A DNA stretch of 64,000 bases from Halobacillus naozhouensis (GCF_029714185.1 NZ_CP121671.1:2108001-2172000), one strand, 5' to 3'. Positions 15,987 through 25,082 are shown, counted from the first letter of the stretch. The notes: generated from the letters alone by a model not told the origin. Numbers and translations: made by a program.

Positions 15987-16415
15987 ATGACTAGGACGAA
16001 TGATTTAATCTTAAGAACAACTACATCCCTTATTGCGTTCATCCTGTTCGGGTTCTCAGCCTATTTATTTTTTGCCGGCCACAATGCACCTGGGGGAGGC
16101 TTCATCGGCGGATTGATGGCTGCAGCAGCACTCGTGCTCATGTACATGGCTTATGGACTCAATGCGATGGAGAAAGTTATTCGTGTCAACTTTCGGTACA
16201 TGATCTTCACCGGATTATTAATCGCTGTGGCTACAGGGATCGGATCATTTATATTTGGAGAGCCATTTTTAAGTCACACTTTTGCCTATTTTCAGTTGCC
16301 TGTTCTAGGCCGGACAGAGCTTGCTACAGCCCTGTTATTTGATTTAGGTGTATATTTGACGGTGATCGGGGTTTCCATGACGATCATTTTGGCTGTGGCA
16401 GAGGATCAGGAATAA
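15987..16415 (+). CDS. mrpB: MrpB-like Na+/H+ antiporter subunit (orphan)
   Basis: 142-residue integral membrane protein with four predicted spans. The family signature is clear: an N-terminal LILRTTTSLIAFILFGF helix then YLFFAGHNAPGGGFIGGL near residues 27-45, diagnostic of the MrpB/MnhB subunit. MrpB normally works only within the seven-subunit Mrp complex encoded by mrpABCDEFG, yet no other mrp gene is next to it. B. subtilis has yneI in this position between ccdA and ccdC. AAGGAG precedes ATG 15987. It may serve as a paralogue for a complex encoded elsewhere, or work alone. Confidence 0.88.
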   Translation: MTRTNDLILRTTTSLIAFILFGFSAYLFFAGHNAPGGGFIGGLMAAAALVLMYMAYGLNAMEKVIRVNFRYMIFTGLLIAVATGIGSFIFGEPFLSHTFAYFQLPVLGRTELATALLFDLGVYLTVIGVSMTIILAVAEDQE

Positions 16416-16527
16416 CTTTTGCCAAAGAGAATCTAAGGCGTCAGGATTTTAAACGCCCTTTAAAGGAATGTAGTCCATGAATGTTGAGCAAAATTGATCA
16501 GGAATCGGAAGAAAGAGTGAAAACTTT

Positions 16528-16989
16528 ATGTTTTGGATAATTGCAAGCACAGTAGTAGCTGCATGTATGGCCACGGTCATGATCTTTGTCCGTCTTAGGG
16601 CAGCTAAAAAGCCTGCCAGCGTAAAAAAAATCATTTTACCGCCGCTTTTTATGAGTACCGGGGCATTTATGTTTTTATTTCCAGCTTTCCGCGTAGAGTG
16701 GGGACAAGTTGCAGAGGCTGTTTTAGTAGGTGTGATCTTTTCTATTTTTTTGATTCGCACCTCAAAATTTGAAGTTAGGGAAGATAACATCTATCTGAAA
16801 CCTTCAAAAGCATTTGTGTTTATTTTATTTGGTTTATTGATTTTACGGATCATACTTAAATTAATCATAGGTCAGACTATAGCTTTTGGAGAAATGAGCG
16901 GTATGTTTTTCTTGCTGGCTCTTGGAATGATTGTCACATGGCGATTAGCTATGTTGAGACAGTACTTACAACTAGAAAAAACGTTATAA
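16528..16989 (+). CDS. ccdC: cytochrome c biogenesis protein CcdC
   Basis: 153-residue membrane protein with about four spans, homologous in place and pattern to YneJ/CcdC (DUF1453), which assists CcdA-linked cytochrome c biogenesis although it is not strictly needed in B. subtilis. Positive clusters RLRAAKKPASVKK and the TSKFEVREDNIYLKPSKAF loop are typical. The ATG at 16528 has only a weak ribosome site (AAGAAAGAGTG). A small hairpin (GGCGT/ACGCC) at about 16435-16458 separates it from mrpB. Confidence 0.85.
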   Translation: MFWIIASTVVAACMATVMIFVRLRAAKKPASVKKIILPPLFMSTGAFMFLFPAFRVEWGQVAEAVLVGVIFSIFLIRTSKFEVREDNIYLKPSKAFVFILFGLLILRIILKLIIGQTIAFGEMSGMFFLLALGMIVTWRLAMLRQYLQLEKTL

Positions 16990-17001
16990 ATGACGAATGT
17001 G

Positions 17002-17033
17002 AAAGCCTCCTTTTCAAATAATAAGGAGGTTTT
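17002..17033 (+). terminator. ccdC terminator
   Basis: Stem AAGCCTCCTT / AAGGAGGTTT followed by a T-rich tail. Confidence 0.85.
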
Positions 17034-17055
17034 CTTCTTTTTTAAAAGGAAAATA

Positions 17056-17092
17056 AAAAGACCGTACCGGGTTTAAGCGGTCCGATCTTTTT
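17056..17092 (-). terminator. terminator of the yneK-like gene
   Basis: Imperfect A/T-flanked hairpin (AAAAAGACCG ... CGATCTTTTT) immediately after the minus-strand stop. Confidence 0.55.
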
Positions 17093-17519
17093 ATCGTTCT
17101 AGCAGAGGGTGGTAGGGTGTAATATCGATTTCTTTTTCCTGCAGCTTCTTGATTAGAAATTTGTGATCCCGTTTTGGGGTTGCGAGGATATAGCCTTCTA
17201 TGATGATCTCTTGTGTAATTTTAGAGCATTTCTTTTCCAGAGCCACCTGTCCAATCCTGCCTGCTATTTTCTGTTTGGCTACATCACGGAAGAGTTCCGG
17301 AACAGGAGACACAAGTTCTTCAAGCAAAGCTTTTTGATCCGTATTCCACATATGAATAGTCTGGTCAATATAATGCTCTTCCCAGTCAATCGTGGACTTT
17401 CCGTCTTCTTTTGGCATCCGCTTAAGGAACTTACGAAACATGAAAAAGCCGCCAATTCCCATGAGAACAACCATGATGACAATCCACCCGATAATAAATA
17501 GGGCAAAGCCACCTGACAT
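17091..17519 (-). CDS. yneK: YneK-like DUF2621 protein
   Basis: 142-residue protein with one N-terminal membrane span (about residues 4-29, FALFIIGWIVIMVVLMGIGG) and a basic-acidic cytoplasmic domain (DWEEHYIDQTIHMW onward). Its position, opposite in strand between ccdC and the aconitase gene, and its size match B. subtilis YneK. No biochemical role is known to me. A CAGGTGA ribosome site precedes ATG 17519. Confidence 0.75.
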   Translation of the reverse strand: MSGGFALFIIGWIVIMVVLMGIGGFFMFRKFLKRMPKEDGKSTIDWEEHYIDQTIHMWNTDQKALLEELVSPVPELFRDVAKQKIAGRIGQVALEKKCSKITQEIIIEGYILATPKRDHKFLIKKLQEKEIDITPYHPLLER

Positions 17520-17824
17520 ACAATCACCTGTTTCATTATTGTGCTTATTCTTTCTGCTCCTATAATTATAAAACCATTGGCAAAGAAAGACAAGCGGTTA
17601 TCTTGTCGTCAGGAAATTATCAAATATTTGCGCTATGATCTAAGAAAACTGTCGTTATAACAAAAATGGTGTCTAATTATTTTACATATTAATCGTTTTC
17701 ATTTAAAATAGATGGTGCCTATTTGTGAACTTTCATGAAAAAAGGAAGCAAATGTACAAATTTGGGGAATGGGGATGCTGATATACAGCTCACCATTGAA
17801 TTTTGATGAGGGGGTAAAAGGAAT

Positions 17825-20530
17825 ATGGCTAGCAACGCATTTAATGCTCGCAAACAATTCGACTTAAATGGCAAAACGTACAACTACTACGATCTAAAAG
17901 CCTTAGAAGATGCGGGACATGGCAAGATTTCCCGTCTGCCTTTCTCCATTCGTATTCTGCTTGAGTCTCTGCTCCGTCAACACGATGGACGCGTGATTCA
18001 GGATAGTCACGTGGAGAGTCTAGCAAACTGGGGAACTAGTAAAGCAAAAGGGGAAGATGTTCCATTTAAACCTTCCCGTGTTATCTTACAGGACTTCACA
18101 GGTGTTCCAGCTGTTGTTGACCTTGCTTCACTTCGTAAGGCAATGGTTGATATGGGAGGAAGTCCAGATAAAATCAACCCAGAGGTACCGGTGGATCTAG
18201 TTATTGACCACTCTGTGCAAGTCGATAAATATGGTACGGCTGATTCATTGGATATTAATATGGAACTAGAATTCGAACGTAACCAGGAGCGTTATGAGTT
18301 CCTTCACTGGGCTCAAAAGGCATTTAATAACTACCGTGCTGTTCCACCTGCAACTGGAATCGTTCACCAAGTAAACTTAGAATACATTGCAAATGTCGTT
18401 CATGCGAAGGAGAACGATGAAGGCACTGTTGATACTTATCCAGATACACTTGTCGGTACAGACTCTCATACGACCATGATTAATGGCCTTGGTGTTCTAG
18501 GATGGGGTGTTGGTGGTATTGAAGCAGAAGCAGGAATGCTTGGCCAGCCATCATACTTCCCTGCACCAGAGGTTATCGGAGTTAAGCTGAACGGCAGCTT
18601 TCCACAAGGAACCACTGCAACTGACTTAGCACTGAAAGTTACACAGAAGCTAAGAGAACAAAATGTTGTTGGAAAATTTGTTGAATTCTTTGGACCTGGC
18701 CTGCAGGAAATGCCGCTTGCTGACCGCGCAACGATTTCAAACATGGCACCAGAATATGGGGCTACATGCGGGTTTTTCCCGGTTGACGGCGAATCTCTAG
18801 AATACATGCGTTTAACAGGACGCAGCGAAGAGCAAATTGAACTTGTCGAAAAATATTGCAAAGAAAACAATCTTTGGTATGATCCATCTCTAGAAGATCC
18901 AGATTTCACTTCACTGGTGGAAATTGAATTAAGTGATCTTGAACCTAACCTATCAGGTCCTAAGCGTCCACAAGATTTAATTCCGCTTTCTCAAATGAAG
19001 GAATCCTTTAATAAAGCTATTACTGGTCCAGCTGGTAACCATGGCTTTGGGCTGGATGAGTCTGAATTTGATAAAGAAGCTGAAGTACAGTTCGAGGATG
19101 GCAAGAAAGCTGTCATGAAGACAGGCGCATTAGCTATTGCAGCCATTACTTCATGTACAAACACTTCTAATCCGCACGTTATGCTTGGTGCCGGATTAGT
19201 AGCTAAAAAAGCAATTGAAAAAGGTCTTGAGGTGCCTGGATATGTGAAGACTTCACTTGCACCAGGTTCTAAAGTTGTTACGCGTTACCTTGAGGATTCA
19301 GGGTTAATGCCGTACTTGAACCAATTAGGGTTTAACCTCGTTGGGTACGGTTGTACAACATGTATTGGTAACTCTGGTCCACTGCTTCCTGAGATTGAAA
19401 AGGCGATTGCTGATAGCGATCTGACAGCATCTTCTGTTCTTTCAGGAAACCGTAACTTTGAAGGACGTATTCACCCGCTAGTGAAAGCAAACTATTTGGC
19501 TTCTCCGCCACTAGTTGTTGCTTATGCCCTTGCTGGTACGGTTGATATCGATCTCAAGAAAGAAGCTCTAGGCACAGATAAAGATGGAGAACCTGTGTAC
19601 TTTGATGATATCTGGCCAACACAGGAGGAAATCAAGGCTGAAATTTCTAGTGCTGTGACACCCGAAATTTTCCGAAAAGAATATGAAAATGTCTTCAACT
19701 CTAATGAGAAGTGGAATGAAATCGATACTACAGACGAACCGCTTTATGACTGGAATGAAGAATCTACTTATATCCAGAACCCGCCGTTCTTCGAAGCGCT
19801 ATCTCGTGATCCAGAAACGGTTAAACCTCTTAATGGCATGCGCATAGTTGGTAAATTTGGTGACTCTGTTACAACCGACCACATTTCTCCAGCAGGTGCG
19901 ATACCTAAAAATATGCCTGCAGGGGAATACCTTCAGGATAAGAATGTTTCACCACGAAACTTCAACTCTTACGGTTCACGCCGAGGAAACCATGAAGTGA
20001 TGATGCGCGGTACGTTTGCGAACATTCGTATTCGTAACCAGTTAGCTCCTGGTACTGAAGGTGGCTTCACAACGTACTGGCCGACTGAAGAAGTGATGCC
20101 GATTTACACTGCAGCAATGAAGTATAAAGAGGATCAGACTCCGCTTGCTGTTATTGCTGGTGACGATTACGGAATGGGAAGCTCTCGTGACTGGGCTGCT
20201 AAAGGAACAGATCTTCTTGGCATTAAGACGGTTATAGCTCAAAGCTTTGAACGGATTCACCGTTCTAACCTTGTGATGATGGGCGTATTGCCATTGCAGT
20301 TTAAAGATGGAGATACGATTGAATCTCTAGGATTAACGGGTCGCGAATCTATCGATGTTCAAGTTGATGAATCTGTTAAGCCGCACGATTTAGTCAAAGT
20401 AACGGCAACAGATGAAGAGGGCAACAAGAAAGAATTTGAAGTCATTGCCCGTTTCGATAGTGAAGTAGAGGTAGATTACTATCGTCATGGTGGAATTCTT
20501 CAAATGGTACTACGTAATAAGTTAAGCTAA
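17825..20530 (+). CDS. acnA: aconitate hydratase
   Basis: Citrate/isocitrate interconversion in the TCA cycle and, when the cluster is lost, RNA binding, as known for B. subtilis CitB. 901 residues. The three 4Fe-4S ligands are C444 (ITSCTNTSNP) and C510/C513 (GYGCTTCIGNSG). The C-terminal swivel domain has DDYGMGSSRDWAAKG. ATG 17825 follows GAGGGGG. The 300-base leader (17520-17824) has no obvious binding site I could name; in B. subtilis it is controlled by CcpC, CodY and AbrB. Confidence 0.97.
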   Translation: MASNAFNARKQFDLNGKTYNYYDLKALEDAGHGKISRLPFSIRILLESLLRQHDGRVIQDSHVESLANWGTSKAKGEDVPFKPSRVILQDFTGVPAVVDLASLRKAMVDMGGSPDKINPEVPVDLVIDHSVQVDKYGTADSLDINMELEFERNQERYEFLHWAQKAFNNYRAVPPATGIVHQVNLEYIANVVHAKENDEGTVDTYPDTLVGTDSHTTMINGLGVLGWGVGGIEAEAGMLGQPSYFPAPEVIGVKLNGSFPQGTTATDLALKVTQKLREQNVVGKFVEFFGPGLQEMPLADRATISNMAPEYGATCGFFPVDGESLEYMRLTGRSEEQIELVEKYCKENNLWYDPSLEDPDFTSLVEIELSDLEPNLSGPKRPQDLIPLSQMKESFNKAITGPAGNHGFGLDESEFDKEAEVQFEDGKKAVMKTGALAIAAITSCTNTSNPHVMLGAGLVAKKAIEKGLEVPGYVKTSLAPGSKVVTRYLEDSGLMPYLNQLGFNLVGYGCTTCIGNSGPLLPEIEKAIADSDLTASSVLSGNRNFEGRIHPLVKANYLASPPLVVAYALAGTVDIDLKKEALGTDKDGEPVYFDDIWPTQEEIKAEISSAVTPEIFRKEYENVFNSNEKWNEIDTTDEPLYDWNEESTYIQNPPFFEALSRDPETVKPLNGMRIVGKFGDSVTTDHISPAGAIPKNMPAGEYLQDKNVSPRNFNSYGSRRGNHEVMMRGTFANIRIRNQLAPGTEGGFTTYWPTEEVMPIYTAAMKYKEDQTPLAVIAGDDYGMGSSRDWAAKGTDLLGIKTVIAQSFERIHRSNLVMMGVLPLQFKDGDTIESLGLTGRESIDVQVDESVKPHDLVKVTATDEEGNKKEFEVIARFDSEVEVDYYRHGGILQMVLRNKLS

Positions 20531-20539
20531 ACAGCATCT

Positions 20540-20572
20540 AAAAGGACCGCTCATTTTGAGCGGTCCTTTTTT
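20540..20572 (+). terminator. acnA terminator
   Basis: 14-bp stem AAAAGGACCGCTCA / TGAGCGGTCCTTTT, three-base loop, T tail. Confidence 0.95.
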
Positions 20573-20797
20573 ATGAATTATTTTCAAACAATGATCATCA
20601 ACGCTTTACAAGGTAATGGTATTATTTATATTGTTATGTATATAGGATTACTCTACAAAAACATGCTGACTGCAGATTGATAGTTCGGCATAATTATTTT
20701 GGTTTCAATAGGCATGTCTGCTAGTTCGCTATTGTATGTATAAATAGAAGCGTTCTTTCTATAGTCGGTCGATAAATACATAAAGGATGGGTGATTA

Positions 20798-21400
20798 ATG
20801 GGAAAACAAATCGGTGCGGGGCTTTTTTTGGTTGTACTACTAGGGATGGTCGTTTTTAATATGGTTACGGAAGAAGAGAAGGACCCTGCTGAAGGTGAGG
20901 CTGAAGAATATAATGTTTCAGGTGATCCTTCACAAGAGGGTACAGCCATCACCCCGCCTAATGCACCTGACGGCCTTGAAGTCGGCGAGAAGGCACCAAA
21001 TTTTACATTAAAGACACTTGATGGAGAAACGTTAAGTTTATCTGATTTACGCGGCGAAAAAGTAATGTTGAACTTCTGGGCAACATGGTGTCCGCCATGC
21101 CGTGAAGAAATGCCGAGGATGGAAAGATTTCATCAAAAATACGGTGATGAGATAAAGATTGTCGCTGTAAATGCAACTGGGTCGGAAAGCAGTATAAAAA
21201 AAGTGAAAAACTATATTCAGGAAGGCGGCTACACTTTTCCAGTAGTCTTAGATAAGGAACTGAAAGTAAATAACGATTATCAAGCTATTGCCCTTCCGAC
21301 AACGTACTTTATTGGAACAGACGGGGTCATTCAACAGCCACGTAAAGTGGGTCCGATGAGCTACGAATACATGGTGAAAATGATGAATGCGTTAAATTAG
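20798..21400 (+). CDS. yneN: membrane-anchored TlpA/ResA-type thioredoxin (YneN-like)
   Basis: 200-residue extracytoplasmic thiol-disulfide oxidoreductase. An uncleaved N-terminal anchor (residues 4-23) is followed by a 45-residue acidic linker and a TlpA-like domain with WATWCPPCREEMP, active-site C98 and C101, and the cis-Pro segment IALPTTYFI. It probably receives electrons from CcdA (15217). The acnA-yneN order is that of B. subtilis, but the sspO and sspP spore genes found there are missing. The acidic linker suits a halophile. Confidence 0.92.
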   Translation: MGKQIGAGLFLVVLLGMVVFNMVTEEEKDPAEGEAEEYNVSGDPSQEGTAITPPNAPDGLEVGEKAPNFTLKTLDGETLSLSDLRGEKVMLNFWATWCPPCREEMPRMERFHQKYGDEIKIVAVNATGSESSIKKVKNYIQEGGYTFPVVLDKELKVNNDYQAIALPTTYFIGTDGVIQQPRKVGPMSYEYMVKMMNALN

Positions 21401-21452
21401 GAATATTTTGTGTAACATATGGGAATCCTTTGTTCATAAAGGAGAGATTCAC

Positions 21453-21596
21453 ATGAGAAGAAGACAAAATATATCCTACACTGAACGAGTCCGGGAAAAT
21501 ATTCGTTTAATTAAAGAAGATGAAAAGTTATTAGACCAAATCGAAGAAAGAATTGAACAGCGACATCGTAAACGTATGAAGCAGATCCCTTCATAA
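21453..21596 (+). CDS. FbpB-like small basic protein
   Basis: 47 residues from ATG 21453 (AAGGAGAG upstream; a longer frame from 21408 lacks a site). The pattern MRRRQ..SYTERVRENIR..I..DEKLLDQIEERIEQRHRKR is like FbpB-family (Fur-regulated basic protein) peptides, which in B. subtilis help Hfq/FsrA-dependent iron sparing. No Fur box is visible upstream. The last codons form the left arm of the terminator. Assignment rests on family pattern from memory. Confidence 0.7.
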   Translation: MRRRQNISYTERVRENIRLIKEDEKLLDQIEERIEQRHRKRMKQIPS

Positions 21597-21615
21597 AACA
21601 GGGATCTGCTTTTTT
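21579..21615 (+). terminator. terminator overlapping the FbpB-like stop
   Basis: 12-bp stem AAGCAGATCCCT / AGGGATCTGCTT with T tail; the left arm lies inside the coding sequence. Confidence 0.92.
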
Positions 21616-21766
21616 CTATGCGAGTACTGAGGCCGGGCAAGTTAATCTACATAAGAGAGCGACTATGTTAAAATAAGGAACGGTAATAATTGGGGCTGCA
21701 GGACGTTATGTATCCGTTACCTTCTACTATACTCTATTACATACTTCCTTGAAGGGATGTGAAATC

Positions 21767-24031
21767 ATGGATGAATCCGTCCTGAAACATTGGACAAGTC
21801 TGGATATGGTACCTCCCATTACAGAAATTGAAGCATTGCGTCTGATGGATGCTGAGACCGATCTTGAACAGGACATCAAAGCCCGTCTTTATATCGTGCT
21901 CGCCTATTATCGCATGCAGCGTCATCAAGACAAGGATCCTCTTGCTGATCAGTTTATTGAGGAAGCGAGGGTAATTCAACCTGATAATCCATTAGTTCGT
22001 GATCTATATGAATCCATTCAGCTGTTAAGAGCTTATCGAATCTTGAAAGATACGTCTTATGAACAATGGCTGCTCCACGAAACAGATCACGATTCTACTA
22101 AAGGAAAAAAAGCACGAGTTATGTACAGTGATGTGGATATGGTTCAGCAACAATGGGATGAAGAGCTCGCCACTAAAACTCTTATTGATGCAACTAGTCA
22201 TAGACTTAAACTTTATCAAGAAGTGTATGAGCACTTATCAGTGTTAAAGGCTATTTTGACAGAGGCTCTCGATTCCATTGAGCACCGCCGGATTCAGATT
22301 CCGGTCAAACAAGTAAATGAAAAGACGAGAAAGCTTAGTGAATACCAGGATGAATTGTATCGACATTTACCGTCATTTTTAACACTCTCTGTCGATGTTA
22401 ATCCAATTGAGTCGCTTAAGAACATGGTAGGTTTGCATGACGTAAAAAAATATATGAAGAGATACTATCAATTTTTAAAATATCAACAGCAGCGCCGGAG
22501 CTTTGGTTTCTCAATGGTGGATGACCCCGGTCTTCACATGATTATTACAGGAAATCCCGGCACAGGGAAAACGACGATCGCTCGCTTACTTGCTAACATT
22601 TACTACGATCTAGGTATACTTGATACGAGAGATGTAGTTGAGGTTAACCGTTCCCATCTCGTCGGTTCATATGTAGGCCAAAGTGAAGAAAATACGCTGA
22701 ATTATGTCCAACAGGCAATCGGCGGTGTTTTATTTATTGATGAAGCCTATAGTTTGAAGAGAGAAGGGCAAACAGGGAACGACTATGGTCAGGCAGTTAT
22801 AGATACACTTGTATCCGCGATGACGGGCAAGGAATATGGCGGGAAATTTGCTGTTATTCTAGCTGGGTACCCGGAAGAAATGCGTCAATTTCTATGGTCC
22901 AATACAGGTCTTCGGAGCAGGTTTCCAGAGCAGAATCATATCGAGCTTCCAGATTATCAAATGGATGAGCTGCTTGAAATTGCTGAATCGATCGCTCTTG
23001 AGAATGACTTCTTTTTTACAGAAAAGGCGCTACGGTTATTTGAAACACTCATAGAAAAAGAACGAGTCGATGATTCATTTGGCAATGCGCGAACGGTGCG
23101 TAATCTTGTATTAAAAACCATTTTCCAAAAGGGTGCCTCTGAACAATTAGAGGATAAGCACCACTGGCTTGATCATATGAGGATTAAAGAGGAAGATTTA
23201 AGCTTTGATAACAATCTGGACGAAGCATCAACGTCACCTATGGAACGTCTACAGTCGTTAATTGGTTTAAATAATGTCAAAGAAGAAGTGAGAAAACTCT
23301 CGGCATTTGTACGCTCCCAACAAAAAAGGAAAGAGCGAGGCTATCCAGTTGTACCGATTCAACTTCATTCCGTGTTTTCTGGAAACCCCGGCACAGGGAA
23401 AACAACCGTTGCAGATATTTATGCTCAGGTTTTAAAGGAATGTGGTTTGTTAAAGAGGGGCCATGTTGTGGTCGTCTCAAGAAGTGATCTCGTTGCCGGC
23501 TATGTGGGGCAAACAGCGATCAAGACGAAGCGAAAAATCCGTGAAGCGTTAGGTGGAGTACTGTTTATTGATGAGGCTTATGGATTATATAATGGCGGGC
23601 GGGATGATTTTGGCAAAGAAGCCATAGAAACCTTAGTTGATGAGATGACCCGTCATAATGAGAACCTCGTTGTTATATTAGCTGGCTATCAGCAAGAGAT
23701 GAAGCAACTGATTGCCAGTAATCCAGGACTATCATCACGATTTAAAAAGTATTTATTATTTCCGGATTATAATGAACAGGAACTGTTAGATATGTTAATG
23801 TATCAAACTTCGCAGTATAGGTACGGACTGGCTGATGACGTTGAACCCTATTTATTAAATCAGTTTCAATCACACACGATAGAGGGGAATGGCCGGTTTA
23901 TCAATAATCTAGTAAATGAAGCGATTCAATACCAGGCCATTCGTTTAATGGAAGAAGAAGGCGATGGCTGGAATACGTTAACGTTGAATGATCTAACAAA
24001 TGCATGGCACAACGTTCGGAAGGAGTCATAA
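21767..24031 (+). CDS. tandem AAA+ ATPase related to SpoVK/CbbX
   Basis: 754-residue cytoplasmic protein. The first ~215 residues are helical, with no recognised domain. Two CbbX/SpoVK-type AAA+ modules follow. Module 1 has GNPGTGKTT from 262 and Walker B GGVLFIDEAYS from 319; module 2 has GNPGTGKTT from 539 and GGVLFIDEAYG from 596, and both have SRF sensor segments. ATG 21767 (AGGGATGTG upstream) is preferred to TTG 21749. It ends just before yneP, whose ribosome site overlaps its end. B. subtilis lacks it at this locus. Function unknown; relatives act as motors that remodel partner proteins, and a sporulation or secretion role is possible. Confidence 0.85.
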   Translation: MDESVLKHWTSLDMVPPITEIEALRLMDAETDLEQDIKARLYIVLAYYRMQRHQDKDPLADQFIEEARVIQPDNPLVRDLYESIQLLRAYRILKDTSYEQWLLHETDHDSTKGKKARVMYSDVDMVQQQWDEELATKTLIDATSHRLKLYQEVYEHLSVLKAILTEALDSIEHRRIQIPVKQVNEKTRKLSEYQDELYRHLPSFLTLSVDVNPIESLKNMVGLHDVKKYMKRYYQFLKYQQQRRSFGFSMVDDPGLHMIITGNPGTGKTTIARLLANIYYDLGILDTRDVVEVNRSHLVGSYVGQSEENTLNYVQQAIGGVLFIDEAYSLKREGQTGNDYGQAVIDTLVSAMTGKEYGGKFAVILAGYPEEMRQFLWSNTGLRSRFPEQNHIELPDYQMDELLEIAESIALENDFFFTEKALRLFETLIEKERVDDSFGNARTVRNLVLKTIFQKGASEQLEDKHHWLDHMRIKEEDLSFDNNLDEASTSPMERLQSLIGLNNVKEEVRKLSAFVRSQQKRKERGYPVVPIQLHSVFSGNPGTGKTTVADIYAQVLKECGLLKRGHVVVVSRSDLVAGYVGQTAIKTKRKIREALGGVLFIDEAYGLYNGGRDDFGKEAIETLVDEMTRHNENLVVILAGYQQEMKQLIASNPGLSSRFKKYLLFPDYNEQELLDMLMYQTSQYRYGLADDVEPYLLNQFQSHTIEGNGRFINNLVNEAIQYQAIRLMEEEGDGWNTLTLNDLTNAWHNVRKES

Positions 24032-24033
24032 GA

Positions 24034-24459
24034 ATGAAACAGAACAGGACTACCATTAAGGTTCGCTATCAGGAAACAGATATGATGGGGGTCGTGTACC
24101 ATGCCAATTACTTAGTGTGGTTTGAGATGGGACGAACGGCATTTATTGAAGATCTAGGCTTTAAGTATCATGAAATTGAACAGCAGGGGGTTTACTCCCC
24201 GGTAGTTGATGTCTCGATCCATTATAAAAAACCCGTTCGTTATGGTGATGATGTTCACGTGTTAACATGGGTAGAAGAGTATGACGGACTGCGAATCACA
24301 TATGGCTATGAAGTGAGACACGAAGGTGGGGAAGTAGCTGTAAAAGGAACGACTAAGCATGTGATTGTAAAGCAGGACAGCTTCCGTCCGGTTTCGATTC
24401 GTAGAAGTTTCCCGGAGTGGCATGAAGCCTACCTTCAAGCCATGGAGCCACAAGCGTAA
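24034..24459 (+). CDS. yneP: acyl-CoA thioesterase, YbgC/FadM type
   Basis: 141-residue hotdog-fold thioesterase. The 4HBT signature is present: D16 in ETDMMGVVYHANYLVWFE with H23, then HYKKPVRYGD. ATG 24034 lies two bases after the stop of the AAA+ gene, with AAGGAG inside that gene's end, so expression is coupled. It corresponds to B. subtilis YneP. The natural acyl-CoA is unknown. Confidence 0.92.
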   Translation: MKQNRTTIKVRYQETDMMGVVYHANYLVWFEMGRTAFIEDLGFKYHEIEQQGVYSPVVDVSIHYKKPVRYGDDVHVLTWVEEYDGLRITYGYEVRHEGGEVAVKGTTKHVIVKQDSFRPVSIRRSFPEWHEAYLQAMEPQA

Positions 24460-24767
24460 TGGCTTTTGGGGTAAAAAGACAGGAACTGCAAAGCTGGAAA
24501 AGACGGGTTCAACACGGTGAAATTGCCTTCTTAACTCATTACTGGATTGATGAAAGGTTCCCTGGTTGTGATACCGTCACAAAGGTCGGCTGCTCAGACA
24601 TCAACAAACTGATCGAGTGGGGCAAACAATATAAGCTTCAGAGGGAGTGGATTCATTATGATCTTTCCTATCCGCATTTTGATCTGTTTGGAAGCCGACA
24701 ATATTCCATTTTAGAAAGTGAACATCAGTGGGAACAAATTAAGAGATTTTCGTTAGATAAAAAGTAA
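24459..24767 (+). CDS. yneQ: YneQ family protein
   Basis: 102-residue soluble protein. Its ATG shares an A with the yneP stop (TAATG), a sign of translational coupling. Recognisable parts are FGVKRQELQSWKRRVQ, the HYWIDERFPGCDTVTKVGC centre and the WIHYDLSYPHFDLFG end. Same place and size as B. subtilis YneQ; function unknown. Two cysteines (in FPGCDT and VGCSD) and several histidines could bind metal, but this is only a possibility. Confidence 0.85.
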   Translation: MAFGVKRQELQSWKRRVQHGEIAFLTHYWIDERFPGCDTVTKVGCSDINKLIEWGKQYKLQREWIHYDLSYPHFDLFGSRQYSILESEHQWEQIKRFSLDKK

Positions 24768-24789
24768 GACGCCGTCATGGGACGGCGTC
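24768..24789. terminator. shared terminator of yneQ and yneR
   Basis: 9-bp GC-rich stem GACGCCGTC / GACGGCGTC, four-base loop, AT-rich tails on both sides. Confidence 0.9.
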
Positions 24790-24791
24790 AA

Positions 24792-25082
24792 TTATTTTTC
24801 GTAACTAAATTTAGGTTCATCCCATTTTTCGTCTAAGGAAACTTTTAGTGAATGCTGATCAAAATACCATTCATCATCTTTTTCAATAAAGTATTCAATA
24901 TGGTTCACTTTCGCCGTGGCGATAGGATCTTTCATGTCATCTTCGCGAATAGCCAATGAAAATCCTGGCTGTAAACCGCCAACTCCACCATAGCGAACAT
25001 AAAAGCGTATGGATGTTTCCTCATTGATTTCTAATTCATCCTCATACCATTTGGCTGCATCTTCTGTTACAACTAAATTCAT
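24792..25082 (-). CDS. yneR: YneR, HesB-like protein without cysteines
   Basis: 96-residue member of the HesB/YadR/YfhF family (Fe-S biosynthesis domain superfamily). The fold pattern is seen in MNLVVTEDAAKWYEDEL and IRFYVRYGGVGGLQPGFSL. There is no cysteine at all, so it cannot hold an Fe-S cluster as IscA/SufA do. ATG 25082 has GAGGAGATGAG upstream. Same place as in B. subtilis. Function unknown. Confidence 0.9.
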   Translation of the reverse strand: MNLVVTEDAAKWYEDELEINEETSIRFYVRYGGVGGLQPGFSLAIREDDMKDPIATAKVNHIEYFIEKDDEWYFDQHSLKVSLDEKWDEPKFSYEK

